In this document: positions 46,530 through 57,879 of the stretch, piece by piece
Position numbering within the stretch: the first letter of the stretch is position 1
Layout: each line of letters starts with the position of its first letter
From: Limnanthes douglasii subsp. nivea
Taxonomy: Eukaryota; Streptophyta; Magnoliopsida; Brassicales; Limnanthaceae
Assembly: GCA_036936605.1 (NCBI GenBank)
Contig: JAUPFV010000002.1
Span: 333,473,215-333,537,214 of the forward strand
DNA length: 64,000 bases
Direction: 5' to 3'
Notes under the pieces: model-generated
The model's database searches: none
Told to the model about the DNA's origin: nothing
Seen by the model: only the letters and a program-made list of their open reading frames with translations
Position numbers and translations under genes: made by a program

Positions 46530-48060
46530 ATGGATCCGAATGAGAAAAATGTTCCACTCCTAGAGGTGGAAGGTGCAAAAGAAAACAAGAAATATACTAT
46601 CGAGGAGCGAGACCAACTGAGGGCTGAAATAGAGGCGTTGAGAGCAATAAAACAACCTGAAAATTGAATTAAGGAGAAACCCGGAGCGTCAGTACTTCAC
46701 CACACTGACAATCCTGGAGTCAATGAACAATCTTTGAAGACTCATCTCAGCTCGAAAAATATACACCGATCTAAGCTTGTTGAGAGTTCTGCATCTTAGT
46801 CCTCCAGCAGCTCATCAAATGAGGCAAAACTTGAAGAGTCACTATCTTCAAGTAGAGATGAAGGGAGATCTAAAAAGAAAATAAGGTTAACTAAAAAGCA
46901 TTCAAAGAAGAGGGACAAACGCAGAAGGCTCAAGAGGCACCAGAGTAAGGGGTCAGCTCACAAGCATATTGATCAATTGCTGATTGATCCCTTGCCTTTC
47001 AGTCCAAACCGGGTATTTTCACAACCCTAATGAAGATACCATTTTCAGTCGCATCAAGAATTGGAGGAAATTGCTTTTGTCTGCAAAAATACTCTCCAGA
47101 CATCTTCCTAAAAGGTTTTATAGCTCCAAGATGGAGAAATAAGATGGAGCAAGATCTGGACAATCATCTGGAACAGTTCAAGAACTTTATAATGAATTTT
47201 GACGACGATGATAAGCTTTTGTAGAGCTTTCTCTCAATCTTTCACAGGGAGTGCCCTTAAGTGGTATAACAGTCTCCCTCAAGGGTGTATAAGAAATATT
47301 GATACGTTATGGGTTACCTTCCAGAGGAAATTTGTTGGAAATAAGGAACTTAAGGGTAATGGGGACACCATTATCCATTCTGCTCAGGAACCGAACGAGT
47401 CCCTGAAGTAATACATAAATCGTTTTGTGAATACAAAGAATGGGCTAACAGATTTCTTTGAACAAGTTGCAATTGCTTTATAAATCCATCGAATTTAGCC
47501 GATTCTGTGACTCAGAAGAAGGCTATGACATGGGGTGGTTTATTGAACCAAGTGGGAAAATAAATCAATGTAGAAGAGACAAAGAAAACAAGGGTACACC
47601 GTCAAGTGAGGTTAACCACTACAACAACAACTCCTTCAGCCACTAACCAATCCGGTTATAAGGCAAATGAGACTGGACAAGGGTCCAATCGGTCAAGGAA
47701 GAATCAATCTAACCAAACTTGGAGCCAACAAACCACAAATAAGAGGGGGCCATGGGTTTATCCTGAGTGGTTCGCTGAGTTGGGGGAGAGTGTGGCTATA
47801 ATTTATGACAAGACTAAGAATGAGGTGCATTTTAGAAAACCGACAGGGTTACAATCCCCCAAAGAAAACCGGAGCACTCATTTTTTTTTAATATCATAAT
47901 GATATAGACCATGATACGCAGGATTGCATAGTGGGAAAACATGAGGTTCATAACCTCATTGAAAGGGGAAAATTAGGGGCCTACTTTAAAAAGAAAAATT
48001 GAAACAGACCGAATAATGCGCAAAATAATACTCCACGGACGGGGCCTTAGAACAATCCTA
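46530..48060 (+). pseudogene. Element B: gag
   Basis: ATG at 46530 (MDPNEKNVPLLEVEGAKENK). A basic middle part (KKHSKKRDKRRRLKRHQSK) is followed by the gag core at 47030-47411: HLEQFKNFIMNFDDDDKLL, then SALKWYNSLPQGCIRNIDTL. A basic tail lies at 47606-47899 (GSNRSRKNQSNQTWSQQTT). At about 47895-47995 it reads HNDIDHDTQDC and NLIERGKLGAYFKKKN, the atypical CX2H-like knuckle of Tat-lineage gag with its first Cys not visible. Broken by stops at 46666, 46798 and others. Confidence 0.88.
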
Positions 48061-48083
48061 GGACATCTATACAAGAGGGTGTA

Positions 48084-48870
48084 TTGGTGATTGTTGAAAG
48101 ATTTGATGTAGACTCTGAGTATGTGGATCCAGATCCAAATCAAAATCAGGTGAGGATGATAACAGACAAAACCAAGACAGTTTCCATACTGATCAGCTTC
48201 TTTGAATCATTAACCATTTTTGGAGGAGATACAGTGACTGCACATTCCACTTCATCAAGGAAGATGCATGTCCACAATTTGGTCACCCGATTAGATGGTG
48301 GAATTTCTACCTACCAATTCCAATTCCAATCCCCATCCCCATTTATAGTTTTTGATGAGGATGGCCTAAGGAGTATTGTATGACCTCATGAGGATGCGGT
48401 GGTCATAGGGACATTGATAGGGGGAACAATATACGCCGGATTCTGATTAATATTGGCAGTTCGGCGAACATCCAGTTTTTAAGATCTTACAAGCAAATGA
48501 GAAATCCAGCGGTCATCCAATATTCGAACAGGACCATTGTAGGCTTCACAGAATTTTTGCATATGTGATCGGGGAGTTCGAAGAGGAAGTATTGTTGGGT
48601 AAGAGGCCCTTTAAGAAGATGGTAAAAGTGCTGTTTGTTGTGGTAGATTGCCCAACATCGTATAATACAATATTTGGGAGGTCTTGGCTCTCCAGAATGC
48701 ATGTTGTGGCCTATACGGTCCACAAATTCTTGAAATATATTGTCTAGGGACAAGTAGGTGTTGTCCGAAGTAGTCAAAAGATCGCCAGGGAATGCTATGC
48801 AACAGCCCTTGCCCCTAAAACTCTAGGGGTAGTTAGAACTAACAAAGATTAGCAGCTACTGGAGCCTTCT
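48084..48870 (+). pseudogene. Element B: aspartic protease
   Basis: 48084-48383 is the linker (DVDSEYVDPDPNQNQ, FFESLTIFGGDTVTA). Then a frame-broken active-site region near 48440-48475 (RILINIGSSANIQF, where relatives have IDTGSSANI). 48565-48747 reads GEFEEEVLLGKRPFKKM, VVDCPTSYNTIFGRSWLSRM, the protease C-terminal half. The active-site DTG has become NIG, so it would be inactive. Confidence 0.85.
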
Positions 48871-48897
48871 GTTGAGGAAAATGAGATTGATGGTCCC

Positions 48898-49800
48898 ATG
48901 GAGGCTCCCAGTGTTATAATACCGATCGATGAGGTTAAAACTCACTCCCTTGTGGAGGGCAAGAGTCTTAAGATTGGTTCTAAGATAGCATCAGAACTGA
49001 AGCACAAGTTGTTATCCTTTTTAATGAGTAATCAACATGTTTTTGCATGGTGCAATAGTGATGTTACCGGAGTGCCAACAGATATTATTTCACACAAGTT
49101 GTCAATCCGGAGGGATATTGCACGAGTTATACAAAAAAGAAGGTATTTTTCTAAGGAAAAAACAGATGTGATTGTGCAAGAGGTTGATCAGTTAACCAAG
49201 ATGGGTCACACTAAAGAATCTCAGTACCCTTTGTGGACTGCCAACCCTGTGCTAGTCAAGAAAAAGATTCGCAAGTGGCATATGTGCATTGATTTCACTG
49301 ACCTTAATAGGGCATGCCCTAAGGATCTTTATCCCGTTCCTCAGATAGATCAATTGGTGGATTCTACATCTGGAAACAAACTGTTGTCCTTCATGGATGC
49401 CTTCTCAGGGTACAACTGGAAACAAGTACATCTGAAAGATCAAGATCACACTACTTTTATTACAGATAGAGGTCTGCATTGTTATAAGGTGATGCCGTTT
49501 AGATTGAAAATGTTGGGGCCACTTATCAGAGGTTGGTGAATAAAGATTTTGCTAACCAAATTGGCAGAAATATGGAGGTGTACATAGATGATATGATGGT
49601 TAAAATCTTGGAGGAACATTCACACATATCTGACCTTCAAGAAAATTTGTCCAATTTAGAAGATGTGAATTTGAATTTAAACCTGAGAAGTGTGTATATG
49701 GATTCCGATCTAGAAAATTCTTGGGCTACATAATAAGTGAAAATGAAATTCAGCCTGATCCAGATCAACTTAATATCTTACAAGAAATGGACCCTCATCG
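48898..49800 (+). pseudogene. Element B: reverse transcriptase
   Basis: Frame 48898-49539 (213 codons) reads LLSFLMSNQHVFAWCNSDVT, TDIISHKLSI, VDQLTKMGHTKESQYPLW, KWHMCIDFTDLNRACPKDLY, LLSFMDAFSGYN, CYKVMPFRLKM. Frame 49533-49733 continues VNKDFANQIGRNMEVYIDDM with the catalytic YIDD. A one-base frameshift between the frames and a change of the PFGL box to PFRL inactivate it. Otherwise it is the longest surviving RT of the group. Confidence 0.93.
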
Positions 49801-50664
49801 GATGTTAAAGAAGTTCAATGGCTTACAAGAAGGTTGGTTGTGTTGAATAGGTTTATCTCAAGGTCATCAGACAAGTGCACTGTATTCTTCCAAGTATTGA
49901 GGAACGCTAAAGATTTCAATTGGTCCTCACAGTGTGACCATTCTTTTATTAAAATAAAGAAATATTTATCCTCACCCAAAACTCTTTTTAAACCTGTTCG
50001 GGGGGAGAAGCTCTATGTGTATCTAGTTGTACTACAATATGCAATAAGTTTTGTGCTAGTGAGGGAGGTGGACAATTACCCTTGTCCAGTGTATTACATC
50101 AGTAAGAGTCTGTTGGATGCTGAAAGATGATACTTGAGATTGGAAAAGTTGGCGTTAGCCTTAGTAGAATTTCATGCTGATAGATCTTCCGGACAGGAAT
50201 CATGAAATTATACTAAGAAGGAATGGGTAGTTCGAACTGATGGTGGATCAAGTACCATGGGCTGTGGAGCTGGCATTTGCTTAAATTATCTGTATGGTGA
50301 CAAGATGTATCAAGCCATATGTTTTGGGTTCAGAGCTTCCAACAATAAGCCTGAATATGAAGTAGACATAGATGGTTCTAAGTTGGCTCTCTTATGTAGG
50401 GCTAAGAGTGTCCGGTTAATGAGTGATTCTCAGTTGCTCATTCATCATGCTCAGGGGAAATCTGAAGCAAAGAAAGAAAACTTGGTCAAATACTTATTTA
50501 TGTTGAAAGAAGTTGTCACAAAATTTAAAAGTATTTGCTATGAGCATATTTCTAGATCCGAAAACACTCTGGCAGACTCTTTGGCAACAATAGCCTATTC
50601 TGAATCCTACCTATGGATTCTTGTACAAGATTTTCCATCCATACAGATAGATCGGGACAAATAG
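49801..50664 (+). pseudogene. Element B: RNase H domains
   Basis: 49834-50130 reads LNRFISRSSDKCTVFFQVLR and LVVLQYAISFVLVREVDNYP, the first RNase H. 50226-50664 reads EWVVRTDGGSSTMGCGAGIC, FRASNNKPEYEVDIDGSKLA, VRLMSDSQLLIHHAQGKSEA and ENTLADSLATIAYSES, a second, better kept RNase H domain of the archaeal-like type described in Tat-lineage elements. Conserved D, E and D residues are largely present (DGGSS, PEYE, SDSQ). Confidence 0.85.
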
Positions 50665-51600
50665 AGTGAGGAAAGTATGAGTATACTTGTGATTCAACCT
50701 AAAGATTGGAGATATGCTCTTTTCCAATACATCTCTGATGGAACTTTGCCTTTGGATAAAGCTCTGACAAGGAATATCAAGTACAAAGCTCGTGGTTTCT
50801 TGATACTAAGAGGGGTTCCTTTAAAAAAATATTTAAGCAGGCCTCTCCCACGTTGTTTAGGGTTTGTATAATCCCAAGTCGTGTTGTCTGAACTACGTGA
50901 TGGGGAAGGTTCTGCACACTGTGGCTATAGGGCCTTGACCCGAAGAGTCTTTTTAGCAAGATACTACTGGCGAACCATAATGGTAGATGCTAAAGAAACG
51001 GTGAAAAAATGCAATCCTTGTCAAAAGTATGGGAATAAAATTCATGTGCTAGCGGTACCTATGGAGTCCATATCTGAACGAGTACCCTTTGCTAGATGGG
51101 GTATGGATCTAGTTGGGCCTCTTCCTATGGCATCCGGTGGATGTAGAATAATCATAGTCAATATTGACTATTTCTCTAAGTGGATAGAAGCAACAACTTT
51201 GGCTGGAACCACTTTGAAGGCAACCATTAAATTTACATGTTGTAGGTTTGGGGTTCCCTAAAAAATTACTACAGACAATGTGCCACAGTTTGATAATAAA
51301 GACATGGAAGCCTTCTGTACCTCTATAGGAATTTAACATTTTTTTTATTCTCTTTTCCACCCTCAAGTTAATAGTCAGGTTGAGGTCGCAAATAGACATA
51401 TCTTGTCCGGATTAAAGAAAAATTTGGAAGGAACTGCAGGGAAGTGGCCAAGTTATTTACAAGAAGTATTATGTGCCTATCGAACTACTCATCAGACTGC
51501 CACACAAGAATCTCTTTTTGATTTAGTATATGGGATAAATCCAATTACTCCCATAGAGGGTACTCTTCCTACCCTGGTGGCGTAAGGAAGTTTTAATGAG
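50665..51600 (+). pseudogene. Element B: integrase
   Basis: 50677-50871 is the linker. 50881-51261 reads LRDGEGSAHCGYRALTRRVF and CNPCQKYGNKIH (zinc-binding H2C2 end), VPFARWGMDLVGPLPMASGG, YFSKWIEATTLAGTT. A frame break is followed by ITTDNVPQFDNKDME near 51265-51310 and by 51403-51585 (SGLKKNLEGTAGKWPSYLQE, AYRTTHQTATQES). DNGPQFD is altered to DNVPQFD. The frame then runs into 3' untranslated-like sequence at about 51590. Confidence 0.88.
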
Positions 51601-52312
51601 GTGTCCGGGTTTTTTAATAACATATGATGCCTTCTTCAAATGTCTGGTGTAATTTTGTTTCAATTTGGATGATTAAATGCTTATTCAACACCCCGGCTCT
51701 CAGGTTTTCTTGAGTTGAGTAGATATGCTTAACACTTGATCACAACTATTAAACATATGTGATCGGAGTTGTGAGATACTTTTTAAACACCAAGGAAAAG
51801 CAGTTCGGCAAGCTAGCTCCGAACTGTGAAGGCCCTTATGTGTTCTGTGAAAAGGTTAAACCAGGAACATACATTCTCCAAGACAAAGAAGGGAGAGCTC
51901 TAAATTACCCATGGAATGTTGAGCATCTCAGGTTTATACTTAGAATAGAACTCTTTTGTAAATATTTACTTTTTAAATATCAATGTAAATATTATGGGGC
52001 ATACTATTTCCTACCCTGGTGGCGTGGGGAGGTTTTAATGTGGTGTCCGGGTTTTTCAATAATAGATGATGCCTTCTTCAAAGGTTTGGTGCAATTTTGT
52101 TTCAATTTTGATATTAAATGCTTATTCAACACTGTGGATCACAAGACCTCTTAATTTGATCGGATATGCTTAACACTGTATCACGTTTATTACATACATG
52201 TGGTCAGAGATGTTGGATACTTTTCTTCAACACTTTTGAAATATTAAAAGCTATTTAAATATTGGCCATGGAAGATTTAAAAAAAATATTAAACAAAAGG
52301 TGAATGTATTAA
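51601..52312 (+). repeat. Local duplication around the integrase C-terminus in element B
   Basis: 51548-51790 and 52006-52245 are two copies of the same block (CTACCCTGGTGGCG, GATGCCTTCTTCAAA, AATGCTTATTCAACAC, GATATGCTTAACACT). Between them, 51780-51950 encodes the integrase tail (KQFGKLAPNCEGPYVFCEKV, KPGTYILQDKEGRALNYPWN, VEHLRF). Element G has only one block and no tail. Confidence 0.75.
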
Positions 52313-52642
52313 TTAGAATCTCATCGGGCTCAAACCGATCACTAGTACAAAAATACCTTGGCCATCCAAGGACTTCAGTATTTCAAAAAACAAAGTACAT
52401 AAAATAACCTTAGGGCTTGTTCCGTTTAGAATTTTCTTCACCACCATCTCTTTTGGGACTTTTGAGTTCAACACTTGAACTCTTACCCATTTCTTCATCA
52501 TCATCATCAGATTCTATCCCACTGGAGTAGTTGTGCTTATCCTCATCAACCATTGTATCGAAATGGAGATCTTCATACTCCATATATTTCCACAAAGGAC
52601 CAAAGGTCCTCTTAGGAAAAGTCTCATGGAATAGTAGGACCA
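52313..52642 (-). pseudogene. Element B: C-terminal part of the antisense ORF
   Basis: The minus-strand frame reads FHETFPKRTFGPLWKYMEYE, DLHFDTMVDEDKHNYSSGIE and SDDDDEEMGKSSSVELKSPK, matching the end of the G antisense ORF. It stops at the 5-bp target duplication of element C; the rest of the gene lies beyond C at 59761-60395. Confidence 0.85.
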
Positions 52643-52647
52643 TATCG

Positions 52648-53056
52648 TGATAAATGGAAAATATAGGTGTTTAACATGTAATTTAGCCTATAAATAAGGT
52701 TAAGTTCCATGTATTTAGTGACTAAGGACTAAGGCAAAGCACACATAAGAAATGAGGGACCTAAATGATAGTCATCAAGAGTTAGTTTGTAGATAGTCAA
52801 ATAGCGGGGTAAGAAATCCACTTCTACGGTGGTAAATATGTAATTTTACTCTTCACCTCACATACTATATAAAGGACATTCCCTTTTGGGAAAAGGGCCA
52901 ATGATTGATCAATATTTGCAACATTTATTCCTTTTGTCTCCTCCATTTCTAGTAATCCACTATTCACTGTCACATCACGCGAATATTCTGTAGTCTGACC
53001 CCCACATACGAACATCTTCGCTCCTAAGTTTTACTAAAGATTCTCTGAGCTCATCA
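52648..53056 (+). repeat. 5' LTR of element C and primer site
   Basis: 409 bp, TGATAAATGG to GAGCTCATCA. Differs from the 3' LTR at roughly 30 positions by hand count (about 7 percent). CACATACTATATAAAGGAC at 52857-52875 holds the likely TATA box. The primer site TGGCGCCGTTGTGTGGGAAC at 53058 is complementary to the 3' end of plant tRNA-Asp over its first bases. Confidence 0.95.
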
Positions 53057-53131
53057 GTGGCGCCGTTGTGTGGGAACCATTTGGTACCCAGAATTAATTT
53101 TCTATAACCTTGAAAACTAAAGCAAAAAATT

Positions 53132-53560
53132 ATGGATACAAAAACTCGTGGAGAGATCGAGACTAATTCGACTAGAGATTTAGTTGGTGTTGAATCTGGA
53201 GACCATCTGATGGAAGAGTAGGTCCCGAACGAAGGCCATGCTCCGAATCGGTATGCGGAAGAACTTGTAGATGAGTCAGTTTTGGTCACAAGGAGAAAAG
53301 AGTTGCTTGAAGACATCGAAAGATTAAATGCTGAAAGGGACGCCATGGTGGCGAGTACCAAACGGGTCATATCCGAGGTCCGACAAGAAAGGGTCGAGGC
53401 TGACCACATCCAAGATGTTGCTATACCCAAAGAGAGCCGACGCAGGAAAATCCATCGACTTTCTAAAAGACGTGCTAGATCCGAGCAAAAGTATGAGTCA
53501 TCCGAATCAAGCGAGTATACCTCGTTGAGTTCCGATAATTTTTACTCTTCGGAGCACTGA
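53132..53560 (+). pseudogene. Element C: N-terminal gag leader
   Basis: ATG at 53132 (MDTKTRGEIETNSTRDLVGV), a TAG at 53219, then a 92-codon open part at 53282-53560 that is charged and coiled-coil prone (ELLEDIERLNAERDAMVA) with a basic then Ser-rich end (SESSEYTSLSSDNFYSS). Comparable to the basic/Ser-rich leader in B gag. Confidence 0.75.
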
Positions 53561-53573
53561 TTAGAGGTATAAG

Positions 53574-54930
53574 GTGGATCGAGGGCACGAAGATCCGAGA
53601 AAGCATAAACACACTCATCGGACTAGTAGAAGAAGGAGTAATTCGAGGAAGAAAAATGATGTTGGTAAGGGAAAAATGCACTCCGAGGATCAAGTTACTA
53701 CTCAGAAGCAACCTCAGTCCGATAAGTATCACCAAGATTACAGAGTTACCAACCACTTTACTTCTCCGACCGAGGAAAGGTTGTACCCTGCTACTAACGA
53801 CGGTCCGGGGGGAAGTACGTACAAGGTCGGACAAAATTGGAGGTCATCACCTCTCTCTCCAGAAATCCTATCCGGACACCTTCTTAAATGGTTTGATAAT
53901 TCCAAACTACAGATGTTTGATGGTACTCAGGATCCTCACAACCATATTGAACAGTTCAAGAACTTCATGATTAACTACGATGATGATAACAAGTTGTTGT
54001 GTAGAGCTTTCTCTCAAACATTCAAGAACACCGCTTCTAAGTGGTACAACCGACTGCCTCAAGGGTGCATAAAGAATTTTGATATGTTCTGGAGTATGTT
54101 CCGACAGTACTTCGTCGGAAGCAAGAAATTTAGTGCCAACGGAGATACAATCATTTATTGTCGATAAAAGATCGGAGAAAGTTTAAAAAAATATACCAAG
54201 CGATTCATCCAAGTCAAGACGGACATGGAGTATTGCGAGGATAAAGTTGTATTGGATGCCTTCCGAATGGGTCTTCTTTCGAGGGTAATGAAGGATAATG
54301 CTGCAGAAATACAAGCGATGACGTTTGGAGCTTTGCTGGAGCAAATAGAAAAAAGAATTCTAGTCGAGGAAACCAGAGCCTATGAGATATAATCCATATC
54401 TCAATTCTATCTGGATCCGAACTTAGCCAGAGGAGTACGAAGACGGTAAATGTCCGACCACAAGCCAAACAACCGACAACAATTGTCCGACCGTGGGTTC
54501 AGACAGTTCAAGAAACGAACAAGACCCCTCAACGGGCGGCTCATAACCAACAATATCATCAGACAGGTCAAGTAGTTCAACAGTATGTCAGACCGGCTTC
54601 GAACATGTGGGTCCAACCTGCTCACTACACCTAGTTAACTGAGTGTATCTCCACTATTTTCGAAAAGACACGTGCAAACGTGCATTTCCGCAAGACTTTT
54701 TCTCTTCAGACTCCGAGGGAACGCAGGAAGAACAAGTACTATCAGTTACATAATGATATTGGGCATCACACTAAGGATTGTGTGGCTTTAAAGAAAAAAT
54801 TCCAATACTTAATAGAAAACGGAAACTTGGTTGACTTTGTTAAGAAGAATACTTGCGGTGGTACGAAAACAAGAAGTTGCTCCAAGACAAGAGGATACCA
54901 TGATGATTTCCGATGCGATCGAGGAGGAAT
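53574..54930 (+). pseudogene. Element C: gag core and knuckle
   Basis: The frame 53574-54167 (197 codons) has a basic head (HKHTHRTSRRRSNSRKKN) and the retrotransposon gag core: EILSGHLLKWFDNSKLQMFD, HIEQFKNFMINYDDDNKLLC, ASKWYNRLPQGCIKNFDMFW, FRQYFVGSKKFSANGDTIIY. 54168-54650 continues with stops. 54680-54850 reads KYYQLHNDIGHHTKDCVALK and FQYLIENGNLVDFVKK, the CX2HX9C-like knuckle of Tat gag with the first Cys changed to Tyr. Confidence 0.9.
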
Positions 54931-55696
54931 TTATAGATTCGTTTGATGTGGCAACGGAGTATCTTGATCCGAAGCTGGGAAGAAACAGTGTAAACATGGT
55001 AGAGGAGTGGATCCCCAGAGGAAAGGTCAATGAGTTATGTTCATTTTTTGAGTCACTAACCATTTTCGGGGGGGGGGGGATACAATAGCAGGAATATCAA
55101 ACTACTCAAGGAAGAGGCATATCGTAAGCTTGGCAACACAATTAGAGGCGGGAGCCTCATCATACCTTTACCGAAACCCATCACCAATCCTTTTTTTCGA
55201 GGATGACGATATGAGGGAAGTGGCTGGTCCCTATGAGGACGCAGTGGTAATCAGAGCAGAGATTGCTGGAAATGAGATAAGAAAATTTTTGATTGACACG
55301 GGGAGTTCCGCAAACATCGTGTTCATGACAACCTACAACAAGATAACCAATCCTCCAACCATCCTACGGTCCGACATGACAATAGTTGGATTCACCGGTG
55401 CGACCATAGATGTGGTCGGAGAATTCGAGGGGATAGTGGAGCTGGGCAGGGGATCGTTCAAGAAAATAGTAACGGTACTGTTCATTGTGGTAGATGCACC
55501 AACATCGTATAACACCATCTTCGGAAGATCATGGTTGTCTAAAATGTATGTTGTACCGTCCACAGTTCATCAATTTTTGAACTACATAGTGGGAAGCAAC
55601 ATTGGAACCGTAAGATCAAGTCAGAAAATGGCTAGAGAATGCTACAAAGTGGCGTTGGCCCCCAAGCAGTTGAAGTGGGTTGGATCTAAAAAATAA
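54931..55696 (+). pseudogene. Element C: aspartic protease
   Basis: Frame 55130-55696 (188 codons) reads LYRNPSPILFFEDDDMREVA, GNEIRKFLIDTGSSANIVF, IVGFTGATIDVVGEFEGIVE, VVDAPTSYNTIFGRSWLSKM. The catalytic DTG is intact. A run of ten G at about 55070-55079 interrupts the frame in the linker just upstream (SLTIFGGG), a likely slippage frameshift. Confidence 0.92.
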
Positions 55697-55899
55697 TAGC
55701 AATCAGTGGGGCCTCCTTCGGATTCCGATCCTGTTGATGATCTGAGGGAGTCCCCTAGGTTCATGGTCCCTGATGAAGGCTTTGAGGATCATGCTTCTAG
55801 TCCTGGAAAAAGTCTTAAGATAGGAAAAAGTTTATCACCTAAGATAAAATAAAGCTTAATCATATTTCTTTCAACCAAATTACATCTGTTTCCGTGGTG

Positions 55900-56660
55900 T
55901 ATAGAAGACGTTACAGGGGTACCAGAAGAGGTCATCTGTCACAGGTTGGCCATACGAAACAGTGTTCGACCGATTATTCAAAAGTAAAGATCTTTTTCTC
56001 AAGAGAAAACTGAAGCAATAATGGCAGAGGTAGACCGTCTAACAAAAGTGGGCCACATCCGCGAGTCGCAATATCCATTGTGGATTGTCAATCCAGTATT
56101 AGTAAAGAAGAAAAACGGCAAATAGAGGATGTGTGTAGACTTCACCGATCTAAATAGGGCTTTCCCTAAAGATCCTTTCCTAGTCCCAAGAATAGATCAA
56201 CTGGTGGACTCGACGTCTGGAAATTTTTTATTGTCTTTTATGGACGCGTATGCTGGTTACAATCAAATCCGGATGGATTCGAGAGACCAGGAGAGCACGA
56301 ATTTTATTACTGGAAGGGATCTACACTGCTACAGAGTTATGCCGTTCGGACTAAAGAATGCGGGTGCAACGTATCAACGTTTAGTGAATAAGGCGTTCGA
56401 GAGTCAGATTGGCAAAGTCTATATTGATGACATGTTAGTCAAAAGTCTCAAAGATGAGGATCATTTGGCTGACTTATAAGAAACTTTTGCTAATTTGCTT
56501 AAAATAAATTTAAAGTTGAATCCGGAAAAATGCACGTTCGGGGTAAGACTGGAAAGTTCTTAGGCTACATAGTCAGTGAGCATGGAATTGAAGCTGATCT
56601 GGTGCAACTGAATGCCTTGTGTACAATGAATCCACCAAGAACGATCAAGGAAGTGTAAAT
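55900..56660 (+). pseudogene. Element C: reverse transcriptase
   Basis: Reads HRLAIRNSVRPIIQK (stop), VDRLTKVGHIRESQYPLW, then 56129-56479: MCVDFTDLNRAFPKDPFLVP, LLSFMDAYAGYNQIRMDSRD, CYRVMPFGLKNAGATYQRLV, VYIDDMLVKSLKDEDHL. All RT blocks including YIDD are present, with a few stops (56124, 56477). Confidence 0.93.
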
Positions 56661-57700
56661 TTTAACCGGAAGGCTGGCTGCCTTGAACAGGTTCATATAT
56701 AGGTCATCAGATAAATGTGCCCCTTTCTTTCAGGTATTGAGGAAAGCGAATCGCTTCGAGCGGACGCAAGAATGCTCCGGCGCTTTTAATCACATCAAGC
56801 AACATCTTTCGTCCCCGGAAGTCCTGAAAAAGCCGTGTCCAAGGGAGAAGTTTTTCATCTACTTAGTTGTGTCCAAATTCGCAGTCAGCTCAGTTTTATT
56901 CTGAGAAAAGTCGAACGTTCCAAGGCCAGTTTACAACGTAAGAAAAAGTCTTTTAGATGCAGAAAAAAGATACCTTAAGTTGGAAAAGCTAGCGCTTGCT
57001 CTAGTATAATCAGCTCGAAAGATGAGGCCCTACTTCCAAGCTCATACAGTGGTGGTGCGAACATATTTTCCTTTGTAAAATATGTTACAAAGGCCCGATG
57101 TGTCCGGAAGTATGAATAAATGGTCGGTCGAACTGGGGGATTTCGACATCAAGTTCGAACCACGAACCGCGATCAAAGCACAAGCGCTAGCTGACTTTTT
57201 AGTGGAGTTTTACTCTGACCGAGATGTTGTGGACATGGAGGAAGAAAAATCTGCTCCCGAGTGGCAAATCCGAACCGATGGGGGATCCAGCTCATCTGGC
57301 TCAGATCTAACCTCCCTAGATGGAATCGCAATTTACCAGGCAATCCGACTCGGATTCCAGGCATCGAACAATGAGGCAGAGTACGAGGCGGCCCTGTCAG
57401 ATTAAGACTTGCAAGGATTTGTGGTGCTAAGCGAGTAACGTTAATAAGTGATTCTCAACTTTAAGTGACCATGTTTTAGGGCGTTCAGAAGCAAGGAAAT
57501 ACCATTTGGTGAAGTATTTGAGAATATTGAAAGCTTTGACCCTGGAATTCAAAAATGTCTGATTCGAACATGTTCACAGAGCAGGGAATTCAGTGGCAGA
57601 TTTGTTGGCCAAAGCGTCTTATTCAGAAGAGTACCCGTGGATAATCACTCAAGAAAATATGTCGATAGTTAAGGGGTCCTGACAGGTTGGGAGTAGTATC
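56661..57700 (+). pseudogene. Element C: RNase H domains
   Basis: 56683-56904 reads NRFIYRSSDKCAPFFQVLRK and REKFFIYLVVSKFAVSSVLF (first RNase H). 57082-57405 reads SVELGDFDIKFEPRTAIKAQ, ALADFLVEF, then WQIRTDGGSSSSGSD and GFQASNNEAEYEAALSD, the second RNase H with its DGG and EAEYEA motifs. 57405-57660 is frameshifted (EHVHRAGNSVADLLAKASYS can still be read). Confidence 0.88.
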
Positions 57701-57879
57701 GAAGCTTTCTAGATATCCACAGCCCTAGCAAAAGATTGGAGGAGCGAGATATAAGACTTCTTAATCCATGATACACTGCCCGTTGATAAAGTTAAAGCCA
57801 AGAGAATACGCTTCAAAGCCTATGGATGTGTAGTCCTCGGAGATGTGTTGTATAAATGATCTTTTAGTCGTCCCTTGCT

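Noticed and set aside
48487..48802. Minus-strand ORFs of 96 and 63 codons in element B
   Set aside because: They are antisense shadows of the protease frame.
52975..53834. Long minus-strand ORFs (151 and 119 codons) over the start of element C
   Set aside because: They lie opposite the gag leader and core of C; the plus-strand reading has family motifs and the minus-strand reading does not.
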